This document shows, in pieces, positions 36,504-47,806 of a stretch of DNA of 64,000 bases (its first letter is position 1; each line of letters starts with the position of its first letter). The DNA is from Streptomyces sp. NBC_00536. Its GTDB lineage: Bacteria > Actinomycetota > Actinomycetes > Streptomycetales > Streptomycetaceae. The notes beneath the pieces were generated by a model. The model was not told the DNA's origin. It did not search any database and saw nothing but the letters and a program-made list of their open reading frames with translations. Where the stretch lies: NCBI RefSeq assembly GCF_036346295.1, contig NZ_CP107819.1, positions 8,432,001-8,496,000 on the forward strand, read 5' to 3'. The translations under genes were made by a program, and so were the position numbers.

Positions 36504-36712
36504 CCAGCGCGGCAGCCCTCACACCGCGCGACACCGGGGACGCGGCGTCCAGGTGATTTGACCCAATTCGGACACATGATGCGCACGGACTGGAGCCGGA
36601 ACTCCCGGGGGCTGCTGGCTGGTTGCCAGACTGCTACGGGGTCAGCCACGCTCAGAGAAAACAGATGGGGCTTTGCCGAGCCGTTGACCGCTCGGAGGCG
36701 AATGGAGGTGGG

Positions 36713-37228
36713 ATGGGCATCATTGCTCTGGTGTTATCAGGTTTGGCCTTGCTGGTCTCAGGGGCCGCATCCGTACGACAGTTGAGGCTGGCTCGTCACG
36801 CCAACACCCTGCCGGTGTTGGTTGATCTCTTCCGTGAACATCGCAGTAACCACCTGGCCGCAGCACGGCTGTTCGTGTTCAGAGACCTGCCCCACTGCGA
36901 TCCTTCAGGTGGCCTGGCTGGCTTGCCCGAGGACAAGCAAGAGCTGGTGCGGGATCTGGCCTGGTACTACGACAACCTCGGCGCCTTGGTCGCACACGGA
37001 GTGGTGGACTTGGGTCCCGTCTCCGGGTACCTGGGCGGATCGGTGATCAACGTGTGGGAGTCCATCGCGCCATTCATCGAAGCCGAGCGAACCCAAAGGG
37101 AAGCTGCTCAGATGGCAGACATCTCCCGGCCACAGGTGTACTTCGAGAACCTGTATCACCTGGTCCGCAACAACTTGCCAGCCACTGCCCGGTCAGCTGA
37201 ACCGTTGTGGCGGCTGCCAAGCGCCTGA
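36713..37228 (+). CDS. DUF4760-like protein with N-terminal membrane helix
   Basis: 171 residues from ATG 36713 with GGAGG four bases upstream. One N-terminal helix (GIIALVLSGLALLVSGAASV) and a cytoplasmic helical domain (RQLRLARHANTLPVLVDLFREHRS, AARLFVFRDL, LAWYYDNLGALVAHGVVD) in the style of DUF4760. Such proteins are often accessory and of unknown function. Its 3' side borders the displaced Rhs segment. Confidence 0.6.
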   Translation: MGIIALVLSGLALLVSGAASVRQLRLARHANTLPVLVDLFREHRSNHLAAARLFVFRDLPHCDPSGGLAGLPEDKQELVRDLAWYYDNLGALVAHGVVDLGPVSGYLGGSVINVWESIAPFIEAERTQREAAQMADISRPQVYFENLYHLVRNNLPATARSAEPLWRLPSA

Positions 37229-37333
37229 ACCGAATGGGCATTTTGTTCGATCTGGCTATCGCCCTCTTGGCTGCGCCTGCTCCAGACGGGGAACTGGGGA
37301 GGCGCAGCCCGAAAGCCTGATTAGCCATTGATC

Positions 37334-37748
37334 TTCGACCGAGAGGTCGGTGTCGGGAATGATCCCGGCGCCGGGGAGCTGGGCGTAGCCGTCCCCCTTG
37401 AATTCGGCCGCTTCCCGATGCCGAACGCGCCGGTGGTGGCGAGAGTAGCCTTGGTGTAGGTGCCGTCGCCCGCCGTTGCCGCGATCTTGTTGCGGACGAC
37501 GGTGCCGCCCGTCTCGTCCAGCTGCCAGTAGCTGACCGGGGCGTCGGCCATCACAGCGCCCTGGTACTCGCCGCCGCTTCCGGCGACCAAGCGGGTACGC
37601 GCCTTGTAGTGGTCGGCGACCGTTCCGGAGTCCAGTTCCTTGCTGTAGAAGGCGGCTTCGTCGAGCTGACCGGCGAAGTACCGGGTGCCCTCGGGCTGGC
37701 CATCCCAAGCCGGGATGGAGTATCCGCCTCCGAGGTAGGCCTGTACCA
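37334..37748 (-). repeat. Displaced copy of part of the Rhs/LamG gene
   Basis: About 415 bases closely match 57317-57737 in the same orientation, corresponding to residues about 1459-1598 of the Rhs protein (WDGQPEGTRYFAGQLDEAAFYSKEL, YWQLDETGGTVVRNKI). There are scattered substitutions and a 7-base deletion near 37412 that breaks the frame. Neither end has a start, stop or toxin tip. It is either a duplicate of the resident gene or a relic of a second Rhs gene. Confidence 0.9.
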
Positions 37749-37977
37749 GGCACTCGGCTTGCCGGAAGGCCCGCAGGCACGCCGACCGGACACGGGTCAC
37801 ACCGGGACACCGCAGACCGCGCGCGGCTCGCGCACCGACACCCCCCGTCAGGCCGGGAACCATAGCATCGCGGCTGGCCTGCGCGAGGTCCTACGCGCCC
37901 CACACCCGCCCCTCGACCTACTCAGGCTGCCCTGATCAGCAACAACCTGTGGCCACGACAACTAGGAATCAGCCCTG

Positions 37978-40335
<2,358 letters not shown>

Positions 40336-40496
40336 TAACCAGAAAGCCGAGATCGACGAGTTCCAACAACTGGTGACCCGCCTGACCCTCGCCGGCGCTG
40401 TCCTCACCCAGAGGACAGGCGTGTCCCCGGGGCCCGCCCCGGACACGGGCAATGTGATCCCGTTCCCCGGTCGATAACCTGAAGAGTGCCTGGCAC

Positions 40497-40535
40497 CGCA
40501 GGGCCTGTTTCGAGTTCAACTGAACAGGCCCTGCG
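40497..40535. terminator. Bidirectional hairpin between convergent genes
   Basis: Perfect 13-base arms CGCAGGGCCTGTT (40497-40509) and complement (40523-40535), 13-base loop. It lies between the end of the split + gene and the end of the minus-strand sigma operon. Confidence 0.7.
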
Positions 40536-40603
40536 ATGTCCCATCGCAGTTGCCCACCAAAAATCAGGACCTTGAATGTACGCGAGAACTTCCGAGTTCC
40601 CGA

Positions 40604-41233
40604 TCAGTAACGGCGTGTTCCGAACTCGCCCTGGCGCGCGTGAGCCCCATCCAACGTGCTGATGGTGGAATCGCTGGTGACGGACACGGAACGCGACACG
40701 TTCCCGGCCGTAGGAGCCAGCGCTTCAACCACCAGAAGCAGCTCGTCAACCGCTTCCGGGAAGGTTGACAGGAAGCGGTTCAGCCGACGTGTCCACTCGG
40801 AGACCAGGGCACCCCTGACTTCAACATCTCCGGCATCACGCCCTGCCAGTAGCTCGATGAGGGACTCATCCAAACAAGTGGAAACCGCCTCCGCCTCCTC
40901 CTGATGCGTACGCCGCCACAACCTAATGACCGCAGCACGCACCCTCTCTGCTTGCTCCGTCACAAGCAGAGCCACCACTACGTTGGCCGCAACGGCCGCC
41001 AGTTCTGTCGAGCCTGCACCGTAGGAGGCGCTGGCCCCTGTATTCGCGTCGCCTACGGGTGAATCGCGATCGGGATTGGTCTCAATGCGATCAGCCATCC
41101 AGCCAAGCAGCGCTTCACGCCGCCGGGCGAGGTCGGCTCCGTTCACTACGATGGCGGACTCGGCTTGCCGCAGTGCGTCGCTGGTCACCGCGTCCCGCTC
41201 GTCGGAGTAGCCGTGCTGAGACTGGTTGCTCAT
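40604..41233 (-). CDS. Hypothetical protein downstream of ECF sigma factor
   Basis: A 209-residue helical acidic protein without membrane segments or a zinc anti-sigma motif (no HxxxCxxC). Segments include SELAAVAANVVVALLVTEQAERVRAAVIRLWRR in outline and SEWTRRLNRFLSTFPEAVDELLLVVEAL. The start overlaps the sigma gene stop by four bases (ATGA), so it is made with it and may be its modulator or effector. Family not recognised. Confidence 0.65.
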   Translation of the reverse strand: MSNQSQHGYSDERDAVTSDALRQAESAIVVNGADLARRREALLGWMADRIETNPDRDSPVGDANTGASASYGAGSTELAAVAANVVVALLVTEQAERVRAAVIRLWRRTHQEEAEAVSTCLDESLIELLAGRDAGDVEVRGALVSEWTRRLNRFLSTFPEAVDELLLVVEALAPTAGNVSRSVSVTSDSTISTLDGAHARQGEFGTRRY

Positions 41234-41808
41234 GAGCTTGCCTCCTCTCGCAGCGCAGTGCGTGTTTCATGCCGGTCATGGATGAAGGCGCCGAGCTCTT
41301 CTTGGAGTGTGTGGCGGGCTTTGGCCACGTGCTTGCGGACGCCGGAAGGCGCGATCTCAAGAAGTTCCGCGATCACCGGCGGGGGATGCTCTTCGAGGAA
41401 GTACAGCACAGCAACCTGTCTCCGTACCGTCGGAAGACTACTGATCACGCGTACGCAGTGATCCGCCGCCTGCCGCAACAACGCTACATCCGCAGGGTCG
41501 AGCTCAGCACGTTGATAGCGCTCGGCAAGTTCGGGCCGAAGCCTGTCGAGATTCGCGGAGCGCCGGACGCCATCGATCCACATGTTCTTGCACACCCGGC
41601 GTAGCCACGCCCGCTGGGCGCCAGGATTGCGTGGGCCGACCGTGGCCCAGTCCAGGACGGCCGCCTCAAAGGTGCGGCTGACCAGGTCTCCCCCTTCCGC
41701 GTCACTGTTGGTGAGCACAGTGGCGTATCGGAGAAGCCCTTCGGCTTCCTGGTCCCACAAGGCCTCCACTTGGTCTGCGGCTTCTTTCGTGATGCGCGGC
41801 TGTGTCAC
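41230..41808 (-). CDS. ECF-type RNA polymerase sigma factor
   Basis: 192 residues with region 2 (GLLRYATVLTNSDAEGGDLVSRTFEAAVLDW, AWLRRVCKNMWIDGVRR) and region 4 (SLPTVRRQVAVLYFLEEHPPPVIAELLEIAPSGVRKHVAKAR). It directs RNA polymerase to a small regulon. Starts with GTG overlapping the stop of the upstream membrane-protein gene (GTGA); its own stop overlaps the next gene (ATGA). It belongs to a translationally coupled trio lacking a classical anti-sigma factor. Confidence 0.9.
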   Translation of the reverse strand: MTQPRITKEAADQVEALWDQEAEGLLRYATVLTNSDAEGGDLVSRTFEAAVLDWATVGPRNPGAQRAWLRRVCKNMWIDGVRRSANLDRLRPELAERYQRAELDPADVALLRQAADHCVRVISSLPTVRRQVAVLYFLEEHPPPVIAELLEIAPSGVRKHVAKARHTLQEELGAFIHDRHETRTALREEASS

Positions 41809-42080
41809 CCGCTCTCCCTGTTCCGCATCGACTGTGATCGGCTGCCGATCTGAACCCTCATGGATGGGCCACCCCGCCCCTCTCCCTGTACGACCACCGT
41901 GCCTGCAGGCGCATGGCCCACGAGAGCCAACAGCGTAGCCCTGCGCTGTCGTTCAGCCAGGCCCGATACGGCAGCCACCACAGCAGCAATCAGACACAGC
42001 CCAGCCCAAGAGCTGGGCTGTACGGCCAATGGCCAAAACCAGCCCAGCCATCCCATCCAATTTCCCCAAGTGACCTTCAT
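41805..42080 (-). CDS. Small two-helix membrane protein, first gene of sigma operon
   Basis: 91 residues from ATG 42080. Trp-rich amphipathic head (VTWGNWMGWLGWFWPLAVQP), one or two membrane helices (SSWAGLCLIAAVVAAVSGL) and a basic cytoplasmic tail. The stop overlaps the sigma start (GTGA). It could be the membrane sensor or anti-sigma equivalent for this operon (inference from position only). Confidence 0.65.
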   Translation of the reverse strand: MKVTWGNWMGWLGWFWPLAVQPSSWAGLCLIAAVVAAVSGLAERQRRATLLALVGHAPAGTVVVQGEGRGGPSMRVQIGSRSQSMRNRESG

Positions 42081-42305
42081 GCCACCAGATCGAACGAGAC
42101 GGCCAAAGTGCTGCCTCTCCAAACAAAAGATGTCCTTGCCCGGTCTTGATCGTCAATTGAAGGAACGCCTATGAGGTCTGCTGCTGAAACGGAACACCCC
42201 AACCGGCTCGCGCCGCCCAACCGCGCCTGCGCGGTCCACGCCGAAAGCAGGACGCAGTCTCCACGCGGACACGCACGAGACTGAACATAAGAACTTGACA
42301 GGGAA

Positions 42306-42629
42306 GATCACGATGTCCGGCCGCAGCTCACGGATGTGGCCGACGATCCGCCCGACCACATCATCGACGGGTGCTTCGCACAGGCGGGTCCGGCCGGGCG
42401 CGGACTCGGGAACGTGGGCGTCGGCGTAGCCTAGCATTCGGGGTTTCCCGGCCCCCAGGATCGCGAGGGCATCGGCGAGTTCGGCGGCCCAGGTGGCGGT
42501 GACCACGGCGGTCGCCGCGCCCGCGGCGGCGTGGTGTGCGAGGACGCCGCCAGCGAGGAGTACTTCGTCGTCGGGGTGCGCGAAGCCCCCGAGGAGGGAC
42601 GGCTGCTGCAGGGGGAGCGGTGGGTTCAT
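42306..42629 (-). pseudogene. PIG-L/LmbE-like deacetylase, N-terminal part
   Basis: The zinc-binding AHPDDE motif (GGFAHPDDEVLLAGGVLAHH) and the following Rossmann-like core are clear up to VVGRIVGHIRELRPDIVIF. After about 42306 sense is lost and the frame only continues to 42153. Family members are about 230-250 residues with a further catalytic His in the missing half, so this copy should be inactive. The gene is last in the methyltransferase group. Confidence 0.72.
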
Positions 42630-42693
42630 GGGCGTAGAACCTTCCTGGGACGTGTGACTCGGCGCGGGGCTGGCACGGGTAGGAGGAATCCGG

Positions 42694-43857
42694 CTAGGCA
42701 GTCCCGGGGCCGGAGGAGTGGAAGGCCGCAGGGGCTGGATGGTCGAGCGGGAGGCTCGGATCCCACGTGGTCAGGCACTGGGCGCTCGGTACGAACAGAG
42801 GCTGGGGCAGCGCGTCCCGGGGCCAGAACTTCCAGGCTCCGATGGTCTCTTCGCACTGCCGCGGTACGCCGGACCACCGGGTTACCAGGACGGGCACCGT
42901 CACCCGGACGATGTCACCCACCCGGGCCAGGAGGGTGCCCAGCACGACGGTGTCGGCGGCATCGGCCACGATGCCGGCCTCCTCGTGGAGTTCGCGTACT
43001 GCGGCCTCGGCGAAGGTCTCGCCGGGCTCGACCGATCCGCCCGGCAATTCGAAGGTTCCACGACGGTGTTGGCCCAGCAGGACGCCGTCCGGTCCGTGGA
43101 TGATCACGCCGACCCCCACGAACGCGCGCGGAGGCGGTGGAGTACCGGTGCGCTGGCGGCTCGGCACCCTCTGCGGACGCCGGACCTCGTACAGCCGGTA
43201 GGAGGCCTGGTTGTCCGGCTGCGGCTCGTCGATCGCCGTGTCCCTCTCCAGGGTGAGGCCGTGCTCGGCCAAGAGGTCCTCCCACAGCTGGGTGGTCAGG
43301 ACCCACATGTGGACGGGGTGGGTCTGGTCGGTGCCGGGCAGCCGCAGGATCTCCGGGCGTGGGGTGGCGGCCGTGGAGGGTCCTGCGCCGGCTGAGTTGG
43401 TATGCAGTGCGGAGAACAGGAGGCGCCCGCCGGGCTTGAGGCCGTTGGCCAGCGCGGGCAGGAGCCGGTTGGGGTCCAGGAACGGCAGCCCGTTGATGGA
43501 GTAGATGAGGTCGTAGGGGGCTGCGTCCTGCAGGTGGGCGACGGCGTCGGCGCAGATGAAGCGGAGCCCGGGAGTGTTCGGGTATCGGGTGACGGCGCGC
43601 TCGTGCTGGGTGGGGGAGGCGTCCACGCCGGTGACGTCGGTGCCCAGACCGGCCAGGCGGGCGGCGTGTCGGCCCACTCCGCTGCCGAGGTCGAGGATGC
43701 GGAGCCCTTCCACGTCCCCGAGGCTCTCGATGCCAGGCCCGGTGTCGGTGACGCCCCAGTCCCACCGCTCGATCTCCGGCAGGTCGGGGCGGGTGGTGAG
43801 CTGGTGTTCCCCGTAGGTGGTCCAGGTTTCGGCGGTCTGCTTCTCGATGTCCATCAA
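42694..43857 (-). CDS. Fusion of SAM-dependent methyltransferase and NUDIX hydrolase
   Basis: 387 residues. The N-terminal class I methyltransferase (about 1-220) has the SAM motif ILDLGSGVGRHAARLAGLG, VTGVDAS and YDLIYSINGLPFL. The C-terminal NUDIX domain (about 240-370) has the full box, GGSVEPGETFAEAAVRELHE followed by EAG. NUDIX domains hydrolyse nucleoside-diphosphate-linked compounds, so the pair may process a nucleotide metabolite. It lies between a second methyltransferase and the PIG-L fragment, all on minus with short gaps. Confidence 0.9.
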   Translation of the reverse strand: MMDIEKQTAETWTTYGEHQLTTRPDLPEIERWDWGVTDTGPGIESLGDVEGLRILDLGSGVGRHAARLAGLGTDVTGVDASPTQHERAVTRYPNTPGLRFICADAVAHLQDAAPYDLIYSINGLPFLDPNRLLPALANGLKPGGRLLFSALHTNSAGAGPSTAATPRPEILRLPGTDQTHPVHMWVLTTQLWEDLLAEHGLTLERDTAIDEPQPDNQASYRLYEVRRPQRVPSRQRTGTPPPPRAFVGVGVIIHGPDGVLLGQHRRGTFELPGGSVEPGETFAEAAVRELHEEAGIVADAADTVVLGTLLARVGDIVRVTVPVLVTRWSGVPRQCEETIGAWKFWPRDALPQPLFVPSAQCLTTWDPSLPLDHPAPAAFHSSGPGTA

Positions 43858-43883
43858 CGTGTCCTCCAGGAGGTCGGGGTGGG

Positions 43884-44462
43884 TCAGGGGTGCAGGGTGT
43901 GGATGCGGAGTACGTCAAGGTCGTGGGTGCGGACGACGGACCAGCCCGCGGTGAGGATCTCGGCGTCGGCCGGGGTGATCCCGAGGCTCTGGAGCGGGTC
44001 GGTGCTCCTCCTGCGGCCAGCGACCTCGGCGACGACCCAGAAGGTTCCGCCGGGTACCAGGAGGCGGCGGACGCGGTTGACGAAGGCTGCCTTGTCGTCG
44101 ATCCACCGATAGACCAGGCGGCAGGTGATGACCGCGTAGGCGGAATCCGGCAGACAGGTCAGGTCGTTGGCCCCGACATTGACGCATCTCCACAGCGGGC
44201 CGGGCTTCTCCGGGGAGTCCTGGGCGGCGGCGAGGGCGAGGGCGCTGGGGGAGCAGTCGATCCCTGTGGCCCGGTATCCCAGCTGGTGGTGGAGGTGGCG
44301 GGTCAGGGTGCCGTCTCCGCAGCCGATGTCGAGGGCCGGGCGTCCGCGGCCGGGGCCGAGGTATTCGCCCATCAGCCGGTTCTCGGGGCCGTCGAGTTGC
44401 CGGTAGCGACGACCGCCTGCCCAGAGCGGTTCCCAGTACGTGGCGGTCGCGGTCGTCGTCAT
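43884..44462 (-). CDS. Class I SAM-dependent methyltransferase
   Basis: 192 residues with motif I ALDIGCGDGTLTRHLHHQLG, the acidic post-I strand (ATGIDCSPSALALA) and a motif near AVITCRLVYRWID. A small-molecule methyltransferase; substrate unknown. The start overlaps the stop of the MFS fragment (ATGA), and the methyltransferase-NUDIX gene follows after 26 bases. Confidence 0.86.
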   Translation of the reverse strand: MTTTATATYWEPLWAGGRRYRQLDGPENRLMGEYLGPGRGRPALDIGCGDGTLTRHLHHQLGYRATGIDCSPSALALAAAQDSPEKPGPLWRCVNVGANDLTCLPDSAYAVITCRLVYRWIDDKAAFVNRVRRLLVPGGTFWVVAEVAGRRRSTDPLQSLGITPADAEILTAGWSVVRTHDLDVLRIHTLHP

Positions 44463-44735
44463 GAGGCTCCATCACGGGCGGGCGGCACGGCGGTGCGCGC
44501 GGGCGGGACGGGCATGTCCCGCAGGGCGCGGACAGGGGAGGCGAGCAGGAGGATCACGGGGACGATCTGGAGGACCGCTCCGACGGTGAGGGTGCCGCGG
44601 ACGCCGAGGACGAGGACTAGGGCTCCGGCGGCCGCGGCGGCGAGGGCCGGGCTCCGGTGGTCACCGTGGTGCTCGCGGCCTGCATGCGGCCCTGGAAGCG
44701 GGGCTCGCACAGGATCTGCCTGAGGGATTTCTTCC
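44459..44735 (-). pseudogene. MFS transporter, C-terminal scrap
   Basis: Two frames together give SLRQILCEPRFQGRMQAAST, a typical MFS loop, and then ALAAAAAGALVLVLGVRGTLTVGAVLQIVPVILLLASP, the last two helices, to the stop. The bulk of the transporter is missing and a frameshift separates the pieces near 44660. It was once the first gene of the methyltransferase operon. Confidence 0.52.
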
Positions 44736-44991
44736 CGGACTGCGTGTCTCATGAGACGGTTTGCGCCCTTTACAGATCGCTGGCCATGGCGGTCTTCGAG
44801 GATGTCTTGGCGGGGCCCGTTCCGGTGGGCGTTGAGACAGGCAGTACCCGAAGGAGTCAGCGACCAGGTTCACTCTGATGGGTGAGCGACGGACAGCCGT
44901 CGATCGTCGAGGCCAGCTGGCAGAGGGCTAGCCGGAAGCAGCCCCTGCCAGGCGGAGGGTTCGTGCCTGGTCCATGGGGATTTTGCGACGT

Positions 44992-45926
44992 GCGTCTGAG
45001 AGGAAGCCCTGGAACTCACCCATCTCAGCATCCGGCAGTATCAACGGCCCAACGGCGAGGTCATCGCCCTGCTCGTCGTTGCTCCCTCGAAGAGCGACCG
45101 GGAACGCGTCATCCCCATGTCCGCCGAGTTGTTCGCCGTCATCGCGGCCATCGTCCGCCGCCACACCATCGGCGGCCAGACCATCCCGCTGCTGCCTCGC
45201 TACGACCCGAAGGAACGTCAGAGCAGCGCGCCCATGCCGTTCTTGTTCCAACGCAAGATCGGTACCAAGCACGAGGTCATGTCGGACACCACCGTGGTGA
45301 ACATGCTGAAGCGCCACTGCGTCGAGCTCGCCGAACAGCACCCCGGCTTCCTTGGGACCAGCTTCACCCCGCACGATTTTCGCCGACTCCTCGCCACGGA
45401 GCTGGTCAACAGCGGGCTCCCGATCCACATCGGAGCATCCCTACTCGGACATTTGAACCTTCAAACAACTCGTGGTTACGTCGCCGTGTTCAACGAGGAC
45501 GTCGTCCGGCACTACCAGGGATTTCTCGACCGGCGCCGCCAGGCCAGGCCAGCCGACGAGTAGCGGCCGGTCACCGAACCCGAATGGCTCGGCTTCGAGG
45601 AGCACTTCGACCAGCGCAAAGTCGAGCTGGGAGGATGCGCACGCCCCTACTCGACACCTCGCCAGCACGAGCACGCCTGTCTGAGATTTCCCATGATCAC
45701 CATCAATCCGAATATGCTGCCCCGCCTCGACGAGATCGAAGTCGACCTTCTGGCCCGCCGGGCCCGGGCCGAGGCAGAGGGGTGGCTCGGTGAGATCGAA
45801 GGGATCGACCTCACCCTGTCCTTCCTGCGCCAGAAGCGGGACCAGACCCGTCGACTCGCCAGGGTCGCGCCGGTCGACCTCGGCATACCCGGCATCGCGC
45901 CGCGATCAGCGGCCAGGCGACAATGA
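44992..45926 (+). pseudogene. Tyrosine recombinase, headless and with internal amber codon
   Basis: The frame opens after a TGA at 44989-44991 and encodes a phage-integrase catalytic domain: SKSDRERVIPMSAELFAVIA, TPHDFRRLLATELVNSG (His-x-x-Arg), SLLGHLNLQTTRGYVAVF (His and nucleophile Tyr). TAG at 45561-45563 interrupts, but the same frame continues with typical recombinase tail sequence (RPVTEPEWLGFEEHFDQRKVELG, a partly eroded Cys/His cluster, EAEGWLGEIEGIDLTLSFLR) to 45926. A single change from Tyr TAC/TAT to TAG would explain it. The N-terminal core-binding domain is missing. Confidence 0.85.
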
Positions 45927-45930
45927 GGGG

Positions 45931-46413
45931 ATGTATTGCCTGCAGGCGGCCATCGCCACCGAATCCGTGCTCCGCGAGTTGGCCGGCTCCACCACAGAGG
46001 CGCGCATCGTTCCCCTCGGCCAGGATCTCTGGCTCTTCCCGATGACCGACGCGCTGTTCGATGCGGTCACGGTCGCCGAAGCACCCGAACTCGACGGGTT
46101 CTGGAAGGCTCCAGCGGGCTTCGATCGCCTGCTCAGCGCGTGCTCGAAGGCAGGTCCGGTGGCCTACGTCGAAGCCGACTACTTCGGCGGGGCAGGGGCC
46201 CAGAACGCTCTCACCTGGGATGCAGGGAAGATAGTCCTTGGACCATTGCGCCTGGCCGAAGGGGAGCCAGCGTCGACGGCCGGCACGCCGATCTCTCAGG
46301 CGCTTCGGCGACTCGGCGCCGCCAAGGGCAATCACGTCGACGAGTTCGCCGCGGTCGGACTCGGCCGCCACCGCGACACGGACGACTGGCTCCCACCTGG
46401 TGAGGCTTCGTGA
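45931..46413 (+). CDS. Hypothetical protein
   Basis: 160 residues from ATG 45931 with GAGGGG immediately upstream, overlapping the recombinase stop region. It begins YCLQAAIATESVLRELAGST, contains VPLGQDLWLFPMTDALFDAV and AYVEADYFGGAGAQNALTW, and ends in a Gly/Arg/Asp-rich tail. It resembles stand-alone Streptomyces cytoplasmic proteins that I cannot name. Confidence 0.65.
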   Translation: MYCLQAAIATESVLRELAGSTTEARIVPLGQDLWLFPMTDALFDAVTVAEAPELDGFWKAPAGFDRLLSACSKAGPVAYVEADYFGGAGAQNALTWDAGKIVLGPLRLAEGEPASTAGTPISQALRRLGAAKGNHVDEFAAVGLGRHRDTDDWLPPGEAS

Positions 46414-46616
46414 AAATTGTTCTGCCCGCAATGGTCACGCACCGGCCTTCGGCACTCTGTGAGGCCAGCAGGTCCTGCGACCAAGCGGGATGAGCTGCAG
46501 CCCGATGAAGCCGCCATGTCTCGGCATGCCCACTACCCGTCAGGCAATCGGGTGAGGGACTTCGACCGTGCGGAAATTCCCCGACCCCGCAGCGGCAGCT
46601 GCGACACAATCGCCGG

Positions 46617-47738
46617 ATGATCGGCAACAAGACCACTCACCGCACGGTGGACGGCGTTCGCATACCCGGCACCTGGCGCCACGCCTTCATCCGCAACGGC
46701 GGCACGCACTTCCTCACCGACCTGTTCATCTACGCCGACGGGCTCATCGACTGCTGGGAATTGGTCACCCTCGACGAGTTCCAGGACAAGCTCCGCAGCG
46801 GCTGGGTTGCCACCACCCTGCCGGACGGCGCCAAGGCATCCGCGTTCGAACTGGCCAGCTGGACCTTCAGCGAGCCCCACAGCTACCTCACCCCCGACCT
46901 GCTGGTCGCCGAGATACGAGACACCATCGACCAGCTCAACGGGCGCCCGGATTCGACGGGCCGATGCCTCGCCGCCGTCGACACCTTCCTCGCCGACCGG
47001 ACCGAGGAGAACCGCACCGCAGCCCGCAACGCCTTCCTGGCCATCCCGCTCTCGCAGCGCCGTTACGCACTGGGGGACATGGATAGCAAAGACTGGCCGC
47101 TGCGGGTGCTGGTGGCGGGACCCGGCGAGGAGACGTACATCCCGGCCGAGGGGCCGATCATGCAGGAGGACTACGACAGGGCCGTCGCCTACTTTGAGGA
47201 ACGGGCGCGATGGGCCGCTGAACGGGCCACGCGCGTCCCGGCGGACGGACCAGTGACCTCCTTCGCCCCGGCGATCAAGCTGTATCACACGTATCCGAGC
47301 AAACCGGTCGATGCCCCGGGATTTCGGGGCCTGCGCAACGACTACCCCGCCCCGATCGTCGTCGGCGAGGTCAGCTACCCATCTGCCGCTCACGCGTACT
47401 GGGCCCTGTCAGTCGCTGACCCCGAGGTCAGGACCGCAATCGCCACGGCAGAGACCCATGCCGCCGCACGCAAGGCCGCGACCGCGGCAGCACAGCGTGA
47501 GGGCTGGCAGCACGCCCGCACCGCGGTGATGGCGGCCCTACTGCGCGCAAAGTACGACCAGCACCCCGACCTGGCCGAGATCCTGCTGACAACGAACGAC
47601 GCAACCGTGATCTACGACGACGCCGACTCGGGCTTCTGGGGGGACAACGCCGGACGCGGCCGCAACTGGGCAGGCCGCCTCCTAGAACTCGTCCGCTCGG
47701 AGCTGCAGGCACAGCGGGCCGGCATCACAGGGCTGTGA
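46617..47738 (+). CDS. NADAR-domain protein with extra N-terminal domain
   Basis: 373 residues. The C-terminal third carries a NADAR (YbiA/DUF1768-like) fold: VVGEVSYPSAAHAYWALSVAD, ALLRAKYDQHPDLAEILLTTN and SGFWGDNAGRGRNWAGRLLELV, with the Glu/Trp/Asn positions of the family. NADAR enzymes remove ADP-ribose from guanine or act on related N-glycosides, and some neutralise DarT-like toxins. The N-terminal 200 residues (FIRNGGTHFLTDLFIYADGLIDCWE) form a separate domain I cannot name. No DarT-like partner is adjacent. ATG 46617 lacks a strong ribosome site. Confidence 0.82.
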   Translation: MIGNKTTHRTVDGVRIPGTWRHAFIRNGGTHFLTDLFIYADGLIDCWELVTLDEFQDKLRSGWVATTLPDGAKASAFELASWTFSEPHSYLTPDLLVAEIRDTIDQLNGRPDSTGRCLAAVDTFLADRTEENRTAARNAFLAIPLSQRRYALGDMDSKDWPLRVLVAGPGEETYIPAEGPIMQEDYDRAVAYFEERARWAAERATRVPADGPVTSFAPAIKLYHTYPSKPVDAPGFRGLRNDYPAPIVVGEVSYPSAAHAYWALSVADPEVRTAIATAETHAAARKAATAAAQREGWQHARTAVMAALLRAKYDQHPDLAEILLTTNDATVIYDDADSGFWGDNAGRGRNWAGRLLELVRSELQAQRAGITGL

Positions 47739-47806
47739 AGGGCCGCCCGCCGCTCGAATCCAAGCTGCGACTGCTCGATGCGGAGCGACCACTTCGTCGC
47801 TGACCT

